A stretch of DNA of 64,000 nt from Dendrocalamus latiflorus. Taxonomy: Eukaryota > Streptophyta > Magnoliopsida > Poales > Poaceae. Every line of letters begins with the position of its first letter. Within the stretch, counting starts at the first letter, position 1. Where the stretch lies: contig CM029613.1 in NCBI GenBank assembly GCA_017311315.1, forward strand, positions 188,501 through 252,500. Direction: 5' to 3'. Positions 11,021 to 22,838 of this stretch are shown piece after piece. A program made the translations under genes and the position numbers. The notes beneath the pieces were generated by a model. The model saw only the letters and a list, made by a program, of their open reading frames with translations, was not told the DNA's origin and ran no database searches.

Positions 11021-11208
11021 ACCGTTATATGTTACCTACTGCACGACTGCACTGTAGCATTTTGCACTGTAGCTGACACGTGGATGGGAGTAACATGCGG
11101 TGGGGAAGTGCATCATGCGGTGCACCTGGACTGCACAGTTGAGTTGTGCGGTCCCGGACCGCACGACCGTGCTACGGTGCAGTCATGCAGGAGGTAACAT
11201 ATAACGAT
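11021..11208. repeat. Small foldback (inverted-repeat) structure
   Basis: The arms 11021-11059 (ACCGTTATATGTTACCT...) and about 11169-11208 are near-perfect reverse complements over about 40 bases, with roughly 110 bases between them. The interior holds TGTGCGGTCCCGGACCGCAC, itself a palindrome. The words resemble those in the foldback element at 31012-31743. No clear target duplication was found. Confidence 0.6.
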
Positions 11209-12575
11209 GGATGGAATCTATACTACTATTATCGCAAATCTTTCAATCATTATATAAAACTCTGTGTCAGTTAAAATTGCTTAGTCTTAGGTATTTTCTA
11301 TAGCTGTATCTCAAAATAGTGGTACTTTGCAAATAAAATAATCTTAAGCCTTCCTTTGTTCAGCCATTCATCTATTATTACTGCATTCTATGTGGTGGCT
11401 TGTTGAGTACCTCTGTACTCACTATTGCTTAATCACAATCATTCAATAAGAATCACAATCATTCAATAAGTCAGAAGGAGAAATATAAGCCCCACAATCA
11501 TCTAAGGGCGTCAACAATATTTCAAGACGATGAGGCCAAGAACTAGGTCGCGAACCCCAGTTGGCTGTCTGTGAGCATGTCCTGAGAGTCTCACCTGTGT
11601 GTAGTTTCCGTTTCCGCCGCTCTTTAATTATTTCGGCCCGACCAGCCCATGTGTAAGTAAGTCTATTATTATATTTACACTTCTGTATGATATGTACTTT
11701 GATATTCAGTAATGTATCTGTGAGCACTATCTACTGATCTAGAGAATAGTACGGTAGAATTACAGAAGATAGTGGATTACAAAATCTAGGTCCGACAATT
11801 AAGATGTAAACATTCTTTGTGGTCATCAACTATTTTATTAAAATTGAACCATAAAACTTGCCCATTTTTGAGCTGAAGTTACAATATCAGGTTGTATGCA
11901 ATTCCAGTTTAAAATGAGTGTATGTTTGCGATCTCGATTAGTTCATATTTCTTTTCATTCAAGGTTCAACTAGCTTAGCCTCATTTGTGTCTTGGTTATA
12001 CGATTTTTTTTTTGTGTATTGACGTTTTTATTGTTAATGGTATCATGTCTTTTTCATGCTATACATGGAGAGGTGGAGCCATGATTTAGAAATGAGAGGG
12101 GCCAAATAGCGCTAACGACAATAAAATTTATTAAAATATAGAAAATTGTAGTGCAAATTTATCCAACTATGAAGGGTCTAGCCCGTGCCAGCACTCCTCC
12201 TTTTGCCTCTGTATAAACCTACCATTTTAAAAAAGTTATAGCACTGGTTACCAATTTTGAATGATTATGTGCAAGGTAAAAAAATTATATGCAACTACCA
12301 TGTAAACGTTCGATCGGTTATAATGTTACCAACGAACTTGTAAACAGTTTACGTTGAATTTTCGGTAGATGCAAGTTTAGTAAAGTAGGGGGGCTTTTGT
12401 AATTTGGTCGGTGTGTTTAACGGGTACTCCATGCATGTTAGGAGTGTAGTATGTTAATGTAGGAGGAGCAGCCAGCCCAGCACTAGAGAGGGGAAAGCCG
12501 TCGGCCACGGGACGGACGGACGGTCGTTCCCCGATCCCCTTCCGTCCGCCGCTGCGAGCCAGGGGACGGCCGGCC
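11209..12575. other. Intergenic sequence upstream of the small basic-protein gene
   Basis: This is A/T-rich sequence up to about 12450, then GC-rich promoter and leader sequence. A direct repeat, AATCACAATCATTCAATAAG, occurs twice at about 11431-11470. No gene was recognised. Confidence 0.4.
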
Positions 12576-14780
12576 ATGTCCTCCTCCTCCTCCGCCACTC
12601 CCAAAGCCAGGCCCGCAATCGGTTCCCCGTCCGGATCCACCGCTAAATTCGAGGTTCCAATTCCAATCCCCCTATCTGCAGTCTTCTTCTTCTTCTTCTT
12701 GCTTTAACTAGGAATATTATATTCGGATCCTGTCGACGCGCGCTCCTCTCGGATCTTGTCTTCTCTTGCCTGCATCTGCATGTATGCCCTAGGATTCATG
12801 GGGTGGGGTTCCCCTTGCGTGTTACTGCTCCCAGCTGCTGCTGCTGCTGGTTTTGTTCCTTGCTCGATCTGTGCATTTTGGTCGGAGCTGCAAGCTGCCT
12901 ATTCGTGTCGTCTCCAATCCATCGTTGCCAAATTAGCACCATCTCTGGGCTCTCCTACCCCTTAATCGAGGGAGAGAGGGGATCGCCAAAATCGATCGAT
13001 CGTTGGCAAATGTTTCTTGCTTGTAATTCTGTTTGTGTGCTTGCTTGTAATTAAAACTATACTACCTACCGGTACTCATCGCAAATATATAAATCTTGCT
13101 TTGCACACAGTCTAAAGGCAAACCCTCCGTAGCAAGCTCGTCGAGAGCCAAGACCACCACCACCAAGCGAGCCACCACCAGAGGCAAGGCCGAGAAGAAG
13201 GTCTACTCCTTGCCCGGCCAGAAGTTTGATCCTCCTGAGGAGGTGCGTCGCTCCACTCTCCCCGCATCAATTTCTTTGATCAATCGTATCCATGAATCTG
13301 GGCTGATGCTATCTTTCTTCCTTTGGTTGATTTGTGGCAGAGAGAGCCCCTCAGGATATTCTATGAATCACTATCCAGACAGATACCCTCCAGCGAGATG
13401 GCTGAATTCTGGTACACTTCTTCCTTCCATTTTCATAATCAAGATGACGCAGTTATTTTCTCTCACAGCTAGTACATCACATATTGCATCCTCAACTTAA
13501 TGCGCACGGTAACATATTAATAATGGCCACCACCTGTTCTGCTGCTACCCTGCTACAGGCTTGGGTAGATGCCTAAACAAAATGTAGCGTTTTCCTTAAG
13601 CCCCCCGTTTCATTTCTAAGTGTATAATCGCGCCTCTTGTTTTCATGGGGGAGGCATGGTAACACATATATAATAATGTCATTCATGCGTCAAGGTTGGT
13701 AGGATTCAGACGATTATGCAAGGAATACTAGGCTGAGTTCATCACGGCTGGCCATTAAGAAACAAATATTTAGAAGATGGTATACAATTTAACTCTTAAC
13801 ATTCTAAAACAGTTTCTCCCCTCGTGTTAACAGAAGTTCAGGCATCATGCTAAGGAAAGAAGGATAAGAAATGGTAACAGAGATGGTTGTAAATTGCAAT
13901 GTACTTACTGCAGGACTTATACATTAGTATAGAACTAACAGGTCAACATCCTACCATGGCCTAAGTAAGTCCAAAACCAACCCCATTTGTGAGAAACAGG
14001 CACCTTATTCGGACGAACACAAATATAGTAGCCATTAGAACAGCAATGTGAATGTGGTGGAAGAAAGGACAAGAGGGTGCAAGGAAATTAACTGGTTCAT
14101 ATTATTTAAGATGGAATGGTTCGGGTTCCCAAAGGAAAAAAGAAATCCTTACAGCAGCATAAGGAGGTGTAGCATCTTACCCTCCCCGCATCTCTAGAAG
14201 AAGGGAAGAAAGATTATTACATTTCCTTCACACTAAGAGTGTAACAATTTACAGTTAATGCTGGTTATTATGTTTCTTCTCTTTTCCTTCCTTTCTGTTC
14301 TTCATCCCCCCCCGGGGGGGGGGGGGGGGGGGGGTTGGCGCGGGGTGCAAAAGAAGGCTTTATTACTATAGAGTAAATGCTATCCACTAAGCGATAATGC
14401 AAGGCTGCAAGATTGCTTCTCAACGTATGGTCCAATTTAGCAGACTGTGAAGTATTTCTGAACGAAAATCGTGATAGTATCAATTGCCTGTTCTAGACCA
14501 AGTTATCTCATGTTACGTCACATGCTAAATACATAACAGGTTAATGGAGCATGGGTTGTTATCTCCCGAGAGAGCAAAGAAAGCATATGACAGAAAGCAA
14601 AAGCGGCAGCAGCAAATACGATTGGGGACGCCAATTAAGTCCAGTGTGAAGAAAGATAAACCTGAAAGTTCGAAGAAACCAATCACATCGAACAATGTGG
14701 ATTCGAAGGCAAAGAAGAGAGTTGATTACAGTGATGACGATGATGACTTCATTGTAAAAATGAAGAGATCCAAGGGATGA
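12576..14780 (+). CDS. Small basic protein of unknown function (4 exons)
   Basis: Exons 12576-12653, 13111-13242, 13341-13411 and 14540-14780 join in frame at GT/AG borders to give 173 residues. The first exon is Ser-rich (MSSSSSATPKARPAIGSPSG). The second is rich in Lys, Thr and Arg and ends VYSLPGQKFDPPEE. The third and start of the fourth form the most structured part (REPLRIFYESLSRQIPSSEM, then AEFWLMEHGLLSPERAKKAY). The tail is basic, then has an acidic run (YSDDDDDF) and ends KMKRSKG. Lys/Arg-rich patches suggest a nuclear protein. I believe related proteins exist across plants, but I cannot name a family or function. The join of exons 3 and 4 completes a Trp codon, which supports the model. 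Intron 3 is about 1.1 kb and holds a C8G21 run. Confidence 0.8.
14306..14334. repeat. C8G21 homopolymer block in intron 3
   Basis: Eight C are followed directly by 21 G inside the third intron of the 12576-14780 gene. Such a block is hard to sequence and its length is uncertain. Confidence 0.9.
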
Positions 14781-15491
14781 TATACGAGACGGATTTGGCA
14801 TAGTCTACAGATAGCAGTATGCCTTATTGAGGTAGCTGCCTTCAAATCTACAAGAACCAATGCTCAAAGAATAAACAATGAGCTGACGATGATTCTGAGG
14901 ATATGTTTCTATTTAGAGGAATTATCGTCTATATTTGAGTATAAAGAAAAAAACAAATAGACATTCTTTACAATGGCGAAATAAATGCCATATTGGGCAG
15001 CATTCTGTCTGTGTTCCAGGGACATGCACTTCTCTGGAACTGGAAAAAGATAGGTTAGTCATGCGGTTGTCTTGTGCGATTATATTTGTATCTTCAATAC
15101 ATAAAGTTGGCAAGTTATTTGGGTTGCTATTGCGTTGGAAATGCCTAGCATTCTATACGCTGAAGTTTTCTAGAAAGGTATTCTATACATGTGTTTCACT
15201 TCTGACTTGCGTGGATATTAATAATTAGTTCGGCGTTACATGATGAGCTGTGGCTGTATTGTATAAACGTGCACATATGTGTATAGTACATGATTACATA
15301 CAGAATTACAGATGGATATGCATCTTCTTTTGCAAACACAGGCTTCATCAGTTACTAATGGAGTGATCGATGATCGGTAGAGCAGAGGAAAACGCGAACT
15401 CTAGTTAATTACGAGGTCATGGACGGACGGATGAATGGAATAAACGTCAAGCAAGCAACAAACAAGGTGGATTGGGATGAGTGGATTCGTT
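14781..15491. other. 3' flank between convergent genes
   Basis: This holds the downstream part of the 12576-14780 gene, probably including its 3' UTR, and the 3' flank of the minus-strand protease. The short frames show no domain. Confidence 0.4.
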
Positions 15492-17096
15492 TCAGTCGTG
15501 ATGGTTGGGAGAATTGTTTAGCTGATGGTTGAGGCACTTGTCCTTCCTGAACCTGAGCTTCTCGGCCATGTGGTCGAACTCCCAGATGTGCTCCTGCATC
15601 AGGACGTTGCCGATGATGGACGGCCCCTCCACCAGCCGCCGGAACGCCAGGCACGCCACCCCCGGCACCACCTCCGGCATGACGATGCTCTTGGCGTCCG
15701 GCTCCAGCCTCGCGCCGCCGTCCAGCTCCACCACCAACTTGGGTATCGTCACGTTGTGCGCCGGGTCCACCCCGTCGCCGGCGAAGGTCCAGTTGTAGCA
15801 GAACTCGAAGCCGGGCACGTCGGTCATCCTCTCCAGGTGCGCCAGGTGCCTGTCCAAGGCCGTGGTCACCGCGGCGTACGCCGGTCGGACGAGGCCGGTC
15901 ACCGACGTGCCGGTGTCGAGGACGACGCCGGCGCCGACGATGGCCTGGTCCCACACCTCCGGGGGGATGTCCAGGAGGTCGCCGCCTACGAGGATGCCGG
16001 TGACGCGGGCACCGTAGGCGACCATGTCGGGGTTGTAGATGAGCGGGGTCTCCATGGTGGCGGGGCCCTTGACGGCGGGGTTGGGGCCGAAGGTGAGGTA
16101 GCTGGAGGCGTTGCGGCCGCTGGCGGTTGCGAGGAGGCAGAAGGAGAAGCGGGCGCCGAAGCGCCTGGCGGCGATGATGCCGAAGGAGATCTCGCTGTTG
16201 CCGAGGGAGAGCACGCCGTCGTGGGAGTCGACGGCGCCGCCCGCCTCGAAGGTGGAGCAGCCCAGCACCAGGCCCGGCAGCTTGGCCATCCGGCCGCCAG
16301 ACAGCGCCACCGTCGCCTTCTCCTGGCCGTAGATGCCGCTCGTCGTCGTCCCGTCCTGAACCCTGCATGCATTATATTGGCATTAAGTAGCTAGCTAGGT
16401 ACGTGCAGTGCAGAAGGTGCTTAATTACATTTGGTAGTAGGTGCACGAGGTGGTCTGGTTGGGGCTCTCGCAGGTGTTGTAGGGCAGCCGTCCGCAGACC
16501 GGCTGCGAGCAGCGGTACCTCCGCCACGACGCCGACAGCGCCGGCCGGTACCAGTTCTTGATCACCTTGACGGGCGCGCCCTCCGCGTCCAGCGACAGGG
16601 TTGTGGTGGTCGCCGACTGCTGCTTCACGTGGGGCCGGCCGGGGTGCTTCCCCTTGCGGCGGCGCAGCCGGCAGTTGATCCAGGTGAGGTCGTTGGCGGT
16701 GTCGAGCGCCAGGTTGTAGGGGAGCGCCGGCGTGCCGATGCGCACGGACACGATGTACATGCCGACGTGCGCGATGTTGACGGCGCTCCGCATCGGCAGT
16801 TCGAACATGGACGTGTTGGACATGACGTCCGGCACCTTGGACGACTCCCACGCCTGCCTCCTGCCTCCCGCGTTGCTGCCGCGCTCCATCGTGATCTGCC
16901 GGTGCCGGAGCAGGTCCTTGGCCTCCATGGCGCGGTAATGCCCGCGCCGTTCCTCCGTGGAGTCCGGCACCACCGGTGGGGAGACCGGGAGGTGGAAGCT
17001 GCCGGCCTCGTCGTCGGTGGACAGGGTCAAGCCCAAGCCCAAGCAGAGGAGGCCGTGGAGGACGAGGAGGACGGCGGCGGCGGAGCGGCCCTGCAT
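15492..17096 (-). CDS. Pepsin-like (A1/nepenthesin-type) aspartic protease, atypical
   Basis: Two exons, 17096-16429 and 16362-15492, join in frame across a 66-bp intron (GT/AG, splitting a Met codon) to give 512 residues. The N-terminus has a hydrophobic signal-like segment (about 7-25). A prosegment-like region follows, then the A1 protease domain from about 110. The first active site reads LDTANDLTW (D132), where most members have DTGS. The second is VLDTGTSVTGL (D372), which is normal. Cys-rich words such as RYRCSQPVCGRL and a family-typical end (IIGNVLMQEHIWEFD) support membership in the plant A1 protease group. The protein would enter the secretory pathway. Both catalytic aspartates are present, but the G-to-A and S-to-N changes around the first may alter activity. 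The minus-strand reading is supported by the conserved motifs; long plus-strand frames here are shadows. Confidence 0.88.
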
Positions 17097-17368
17097 CTCG
17101 ATCGACGCCGCTTGTAATGAATTAATCTTGCTGCAGCTCCGTGATACGTACGTACTTGTAGGGATGGAAGAATCGATCGTGCTAGCTAGCTATCGCTGCT
17201 GCATGCATGCATGCTGCCGCTGCTCTGCGCTTTCGTTATGAAGGGCGTACGTGAGGATGCCATGGATCTGTTACGCTGCCTGCCCCTCCCTTGTTCGTCT
17301 GCACGATGGCCTGCAGGCTAAACTTGTGTGGCCATGAGCCCTTTCAGGGCGCGTCTCTGCTATAATAA

Positions 17369-17985
17369 GGGTTCTGTCTAAAGAGAAATTTTCTTGTTAA
17401 ATAGCATTCAAATTTTGACCTTTTAATGGAATTTGTTAGATGTCACTCTGGTAATTTTTTTTGTTTATGAGCACTCAATTGTTTATTCATTAGACGTTCA
17501 TTTATTTGTGCTTTATGGTTTTGACTTTGTGATTTTTTCTATGTCAACAATGTGATAAAAGAGTAATCAATTTAATTAGTGTCGTTAGGAACCGCAACAT
17601 AAACGACCAAGTAGGATTTTTATATAGTTTTTTGTTGTGTTCCTTATAGTTTGTTTTGTTCCTCTTTTCTTACAAATTATCACATCATTTTTTACATATT
17701 TTAATTTATATAAAACTAATATATATAATTGATGTAAGAAGGCTATAAATAAAAGAATAATATGTATTAGAGTATTTATCATGTATTACATCACATGTTA
17801 AGAACTAATGAATAAACTAGTGGATAGAGATAGATCTGCATCTAACATCTAAAAAATTGAGTACTCTTAATAAACAATTGGAGGGGAGAATGTAAAGTGA
17901 TTTCATCTATTAGATCTAAATCTAAAGACTTAAAATTTGAATGCTATTTAATAAGAAAACACTTAAATACTCCCTAGACGCCACC
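17369..17985. mobile_element. Tourist-like MITE, about 617 bp
   Basis: A shared inverted block (TTTTCTTGTTAAATAGCATT and its complement, followed by CAAATTTT) lies near both ends, and TAA flanks the whole at 17366-17368 and 17986-17988. The outer ends, GGGTTCTGTCTA and (minus strand) GGTGGCGTCTAG, are less alike. The interior is A/T-rich and non-coding. It lies upstream of the protease gene. Confidence 0.65.
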
Positions 17986-18097
17986 TAATAAGATTATTAC
18001 TAAGATAGCAGCGGGTCATCTACACGTGGAAACCATGCATCCTATAGCTAGCCTCCATCTGTTGCACGCTTACATGTACAATGGTATGAGCTAGTTA

Positions 18098-18466
18098 GGC
18101 CCTGTTTGGATCCCTCCATCTAAAGTTTAGTCACTAAAGTTTAGATCTAAAGTCTCCAAACAGGTGGTCTAAAGTTAAATCTAAACTTTAGCTAACCCCT
18201 AAAAAACACTTTAGACCATTAGTCCACCAAAGTGAACTAAAGTGGTCTAAAGTTTTGGGTTTTTAGGCACAAAGACGTGTTTACCCATGCATGTTGGTCT
18301 CTCACCTCCCATTTAATGGCTGACGCACGAAACAAGGAGAGGTAGTATAGTCTTTTTGAAACTTTAGTCCTATCCATTAGTACAGGATCCAAACAGGACC
18401 TTCGACTAAAGTTTAGCCAACTAAAGTTTAGTCCAAAACTTTAGACAATGGGATCCAAACAGGGCC
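18098..18466. mobile_element. Tourist-like MITE, TTA target duplication
   Basis: The ends GGCCCTGTTTGGATCC and (minus strand) GGCCCTGTTTGGATCCC are flanked by TTA at 18095-18097 and 18467-18469. The interior repeats CTAAAGTTTAG in both orientations. By chance it is also 369 bp, but the interior is unrelated to the copies at 3172 and 54323. Confidence 0.88.
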
Positions 18467-18469
18467 TTA

Positions 18470-20154
18470 CTAACTCTAAGATAACTTCTCCAATGATATT
18501 AACTTTTAGCACATAGCTCATAACATGATAATAGTCCCACATGACATCCTCATATAATCTTGGAATGTGTGTATGAGACTAGCTCTTGATCAAGAGCTAG
18601 TTTTTCTCTCTCTTCTATTAAAATATGAAATAATATGTTTAGAGCTAGCTCATAAATCACCATTGGACATGCCCAACTGCAAAGAATTAGACAAACCTTG
18701 TTTTGGCAGCCGGATCATTGGATTGGATGTACAATGACCGGCCGCCCTGGCGGTAGAGAGAATGTGAACGGCAGCTGCCTAATTGTAAGTGCGTGCTCAT
18801 GATTTGGTACAACTAAATATTCATGCATCCACGCAACAGAAATGGAAAGGAAACTAGCTTATTATAGCAGGAGACGACGGGGACTGAGAAGGGCCCGTTA
18901 GGAATGCATATATTTCATAAGGTACAGTTAAATAATTTCTGTGTTCCAAACCAAACGGTCCTAATTGGGGTTGAGACGATAGCCGGCAGCGCTGCTAAGA
19001 GGAATCGGTCCAGCGGTGCTCGAGGAGGCAGTACTGGCAAGGGTCGATCGCCTGATAATGTTGAAATCCTTGGTGGCAAGGGCCCAGTCTTGAAGCAAGC
19101 GGTCAAGGGATCAACAAACAGTTGCACCATTCTTGGTCTGAAAAGGAGAAGAAAAAGAAAGGAATTTGCGTACACTAGTCGTCGTCTGCCTATTGAAGGT
19201 GACGGTACCATGACTGACCATGAGATAGCAGCATCAGCTGGTCTGGTGTTTCCCCAAGCATTGGCATTGGCATTGGCATTTGGCATTGCAGCAGCAGCAG
19301 CAGCAGCTGTTGTTTCATCGACTTGTCGCTCCATCGCTAGTATCAACCGCGCGGCTAGATGCCAAAACTTGGGCGCTACCTGCATAAAAAGGAGATCTAT
19401 GTATCCCTTGTCGCCAATAAAGTCCAAAAAAGGTTCAGAAAGAAAGGGGAAACGGCCTAGCACTTATAATTTGATCGTCTCTTGATTCAGCAACTCATCT
19501 TACTGATTCAACAGCTAGGCCGCTGCACGTACTTACGTACGTGGATGCTTACGGGCCGTTTGTATTATCTTTTACTGATGACTTTTAACTATAACTTATG
19601 ATTTTCGACTGAAAATAAATAGTAATAGTTGAGAGAAGTACCTTTTAGAAGGAGGGGCAAGAGATGAAAAAAGGGAGAAAAAGATGCATGCGAGTGATAG
19701 GAGCGAGAGGAGTGGGGTGCATGACACACATGTAACCCTGCCTAATCCGGAGCTAGACGATAGCAAGAGGAGTGGAGAATCCGCTTTGAGAAACCTATTA
19801 TTCATATTGACTTTTGACTTTTCTAAATAGACGCCAATACAGAAAGGGCCAACATCTGATCAATTAATAGTAATGGCATATAAGTAAGTATACATAGGAT
19901 TAATGAAGCCTCAACAGTATGTATATTATAGAACCACATTTTTGGGTCGGATAGTGAAGTTTTAAGTATACGACTCTATTCATCATTCAAATTTGTATTC
20001 ATCTATTATGCACGCACGAGGATGCTTAAGTAGAAATTTTGTTACTTATTATACACATATGAGTACGATTTAGTAGAAATTCGGTAAGGTCATGTATTTA
20101 TCTCCGGACTCCGTTTATATCTCTTAGACGTGTGTGACTTGGCCAACGTTGCAT
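18470..20154. other. Intergenic sequence, possible degenerate MITEs
   Basis: No gene is supported. At 18480-18675 inverted words around CTCCAATG/CATTGGAC suggest an old MITE, and 19553-19850 has ends resembling the outer MITE at 3105. A frame at 18904-19485 and its minus-strand partner contain a GCATTG repeat and a GCA repeat and have no domain. Confidence 0.35.
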
Positions 20155-20743
20155 ATGGGGTTGGGTTAGGGTTTGAGAGAGAAAATTGAGTAATATGATG
20201 TGCTCTCTTTTTCTCATGGAGTAGCTGTAAAACCTAGGGATGGCAATCGGACGCGGCGGGTATGGGTAGTGCTCGCCCATACCCGTACCCGCGACCCTAA
20301 TTTACGCCCGCGGACATACCCGCGAAGGACGACGGGTAAAAAACCTCGCCCATACCCGTTGCCCGCGTGCATACCCGTTTACCCGCGAACTGAGTGCATC
20401 ACAAAATGTGGTTGGTTTCATATTGATTCATCCAAATTCATTGATAATAGAAAGTACTTCTAAATATGAATCTGACAGTACTTTTTTTTTGTGTGTGACC
20501 AAATAACCATGAAGGCAGCTTGGCAAAAAGGTTGAAATCAATTGTTAAGACATGAAAAGGTTATATATTACAGATCACGGTATTTGGCATATCACATATT
20601 CTAGTCATGTAAATGGACCCATCCTAAGCCATCACACGCGCACAAACAGATCTGTGAGCTCTGATTTTATCTTGCTGGTGTGTGTGTGTTTTCCAGATCC
20701 AGATCCATCGAGGGGAAGATGAAGAAAGTAGAGGCACACTGAC

Positions 20744-21045
20744 CTTGGAGGCAGTCGCAGTTCTCGGCCTCCTTGCGGACGACGTCGAGGACGGAGTCGA
20801 TGAGCTCGGCGCCCTCGGTGTAGTGCCCCTTGGCCCAGTTGTTGCCGTCGCCGGAACACACCGAAGACGAAGTTGTCGGGGCGGAAGATGTGGCCGTAGG
20901 GGCCGGACTGTCCGCATGAGGCCCCGTTGTAGTAGACGTTGAAGCGCTCGAGCTAGAGGTCGGAGTCGCCATCGTAGCGGCCGGTGGCGTCGATGTTGTG
21001 CTCGACACAGACCACCTCCCAGAACTTGGCGCCGATCTGGTTGCC
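20744..21045 (-). pseudogene. Captured beta-tubulin exon 1 fragment
   Basis: On the minus strand this reads as the N-terminal region of plant beta-tubulin: GNQIGAKFWEVVCVEHNIDA, then TGRYDGDSDL, VYYNGASCG, GPYGHIFRPDNFVFG, and NNWAKGHYTEGAELIDSVLD ending CDCLQ. The first dozen residues of tubulin are missing. It has a stop after GDSDL, a deletion of roughly 18 residues between ASCG and GPYG, and a one-base frameshift after FVFG. The end at 20744 is followed by GTCAGT, which looks like the start of the first tubulin intron, so the fragment was taken from genomic DNA rather than a processed transcript. It cannot make tubulin. Confidence 0.9.
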
Positions 21046-21390
21046 GGGTGGGGGGCTGGGGGCGGAAGCGGCGGATGAAGCGAGAGCGCGAGAGGGGGCG
21101 GATCTGGCCGGGTGGGGGCTGGGGGCGGATTGGCGGAGGCGGCGGATGAAGCGAGTGCGCAAGAGCGGGACGGATCTGGCCAGGTGGGGGGCTGGGGGCG
21201 GACCGGCGGAGGCGGGGGATGAAGTGAGTGAGTGAGAGTGGGGCTAATCTGGCCGGGTGGGGGGGGGGGCTGGGTGCGGACCGGCGGAGGCGGCGGACGA
21301 AGCGAGTGCGCGAGAGCGGGGCTGGGGGATGAAGCGAGTGCGGAGGCGACGGATGAAGTGTGAGTGCGTGACGCTGCGTGAGGGGAGCCG
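21046..21390. repeat. GC-rich tandem array inside the hAT element
   Basis: A unit of about 63-73 bases containing GGGGGCTGGGGGCGGA, GGCGGATGAAGCGAG and GCGGATCTGGCC repeats about four to five times with variation. It sits directly upstream of the tubulin fragment, where the captured start codon region would be expected. Confidence 0.75.
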
Positions 21391-22270
21391 GATCTGGGAG
21401 TAGGGTTTTATTATTTTAGGATAGCCCACCTGTCAGTTATTTCACGGGTAAACGGGTGAGACGGGTACGGGTAGAGCTAACCCGTACCCGTTTACTCGAT
21501 GGGCAGAAATTTTCCCCTATTTTCATACCCGTGGGCAAAGAATACATCCCATACCCGGCTCCATTAGGGTATTTACCCATGGGTACACGGGTAAACGGGC
21601 ACAATTGCCATCCCTAGTAAAACCTCATCTACAAGTAACAAGATAATCAAGTTCATTCATCTCTTGTAGATCCTTCTTGTCTTGGTTTTACTCTTGTTCT
21701 TATTGATTCTTTGTCTCTTTTCTCCTCTTCTTGATCTTGCTGATGCCAAGAATATGTAAGTGATGGAGATGACTCATGTAGATTAAATCATATCCATTTA
21801 GGTATTGTGATTTATAAGACCTCGAAGGTGTTCGGTTCTTACATGATTTGAGGCCCTTCTTGAGAACCTTGATCTTAGGGTTTTGGCTTTGATTTGTCAA
21901 TTAATTTTGCGTGCTATGACATATAGGAACACATATAAAACCATCTTAGCTATTCTTAACCCACGAGCAAGTTGTCTCTTAAGATTTAGAGATTTGCCCG
22001 GTTTTGATGCATCTTTGCATGTTTTGAGGAAATAATGAGACTCTAAATAGATCGTTGGAAGGAATAGGTTTCTAAAATCCTCACCAAAGTGTGTGTAAAG
22101 TTTGATCTTATCTGATAATAGATTTTGAAAATTGCACCAAAAGTGGTTTGGACTTGAGTTTATTTTTTGTTCTGGGAATATGAGAGCGATCATACCGCCA
22201 GCTTGAAGCCAGTCAGACTGCCAACAACGAGGTGAATGACGTCCTAGCTCACCTCGCGGTTTTGAAAGAC

Positions 22271-22830
22271 GTCCGATTAGAGCAGAGCATGTCAACAACA
22301 AGGACACCGATGGTAGCGTGAAGTCGTGCCCTCATGCAGCACCAAGAGTCTCCGTTCATAGGCGCCACTGTTGCGCGTGCTCCTCCGCAGTGTTGCCTCA
22401 CCTGCCCACGACGGCTATGGTTGGGCCCACCAAGCTGTCACCCTTGGTCATGGCTGCCCCCGCTTGAGTGAACCATCTCTGGGGCCGTGGCTGCCCCTGC
22501 TCGAGTGAACCATCTCTGGCCTCCCGTGCTCGGGCCTGCCACCGCCACGCACTTCTCTTGCCTGTTGTCACCAGGACTTGCGCACATGGGCGGAGCCACT
22601 GCCCATGACCCTGGGCGACTGTCTGGGCTCGTCAACAACTTGCCCTGTTGAACCCTTGTCATCATCCGAGCTCCATAGGGAGCTCTTCTACCTACCTCTT
22701 CACCTCTGTCGCGCAGGTATCCGATGACATGAGATCTCCAGGCTTCCACCCAGGAGGCGGCACCCAGTACGGCTTGACCACGTTGGCCTCCTGCGGCCCG
22801 GCGGCTAGCTCTGCCTGGGCTCTCAAAATC
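22271..22830. other. GC-rich unassigned sequence
   Basis: A 38-base duplication around TGAGTGAACCATCTCTGG lies at about 22465-22535. Minus-strand frames include segments such as NVVKPYWVPPPGWKPGD that look protein-like, but I cannot place them. It may be captured or degenerate coding DNA. Confidence 0.3.
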
Positions 22831-22838
22831 GGTTGACT

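Larger units (their letters stand above)
20235..21616. mobile_element. Non-autonomous hAT element carrying a beta-tubulin fragment
   Basis: The ends TAGGGATGGCAATCGG and (minus strand) TAGGGATGGCAATTGT are flanked by a perfect 8-bp duplication, GTAAAACC, at 20227-20234 and 21617-21624. The subterminal parts are full of ACCCGTACCCG-type words in both orientations. The host text resumes in register with the related repeat at 40795, so the borders are firm. No transposase is present. The interior holds part of a beta-tubulin gene and a GC-rich tandem array. Confidence 0.92.
20155..22270. repeat. Dispersed repeat family 1, copy B, interrupted by hAT
   Basis: The parts 20155-20234 and 21617-22270 continue each other and match the copy at 40010-41450 phrase by phrase. 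Examples are TTTGAGAGAGAAAA, 'gtgatggagatgac', GAGCCCTTCTTGAG-type words and GACATATAGGAACA-type words. The copies also share a GGTCAGACCG-like end. The hAT element at 20235-21616 splits it. No coding frame remains. Confidence 0.5.

Noticed and set aside
15525..16394. Long plus-strand frames over the aspartic protease
   Set aside because: They are antisense shadows with Val/Gly/Arg-rich low-complexity products; the minus strand carries the active-site motifs.
18904..19485. 193- and 182-codon frames on both strands
   Set aside because: No domain, low-complexity Ala run from a GCA repeat, and no homology that I recognise.
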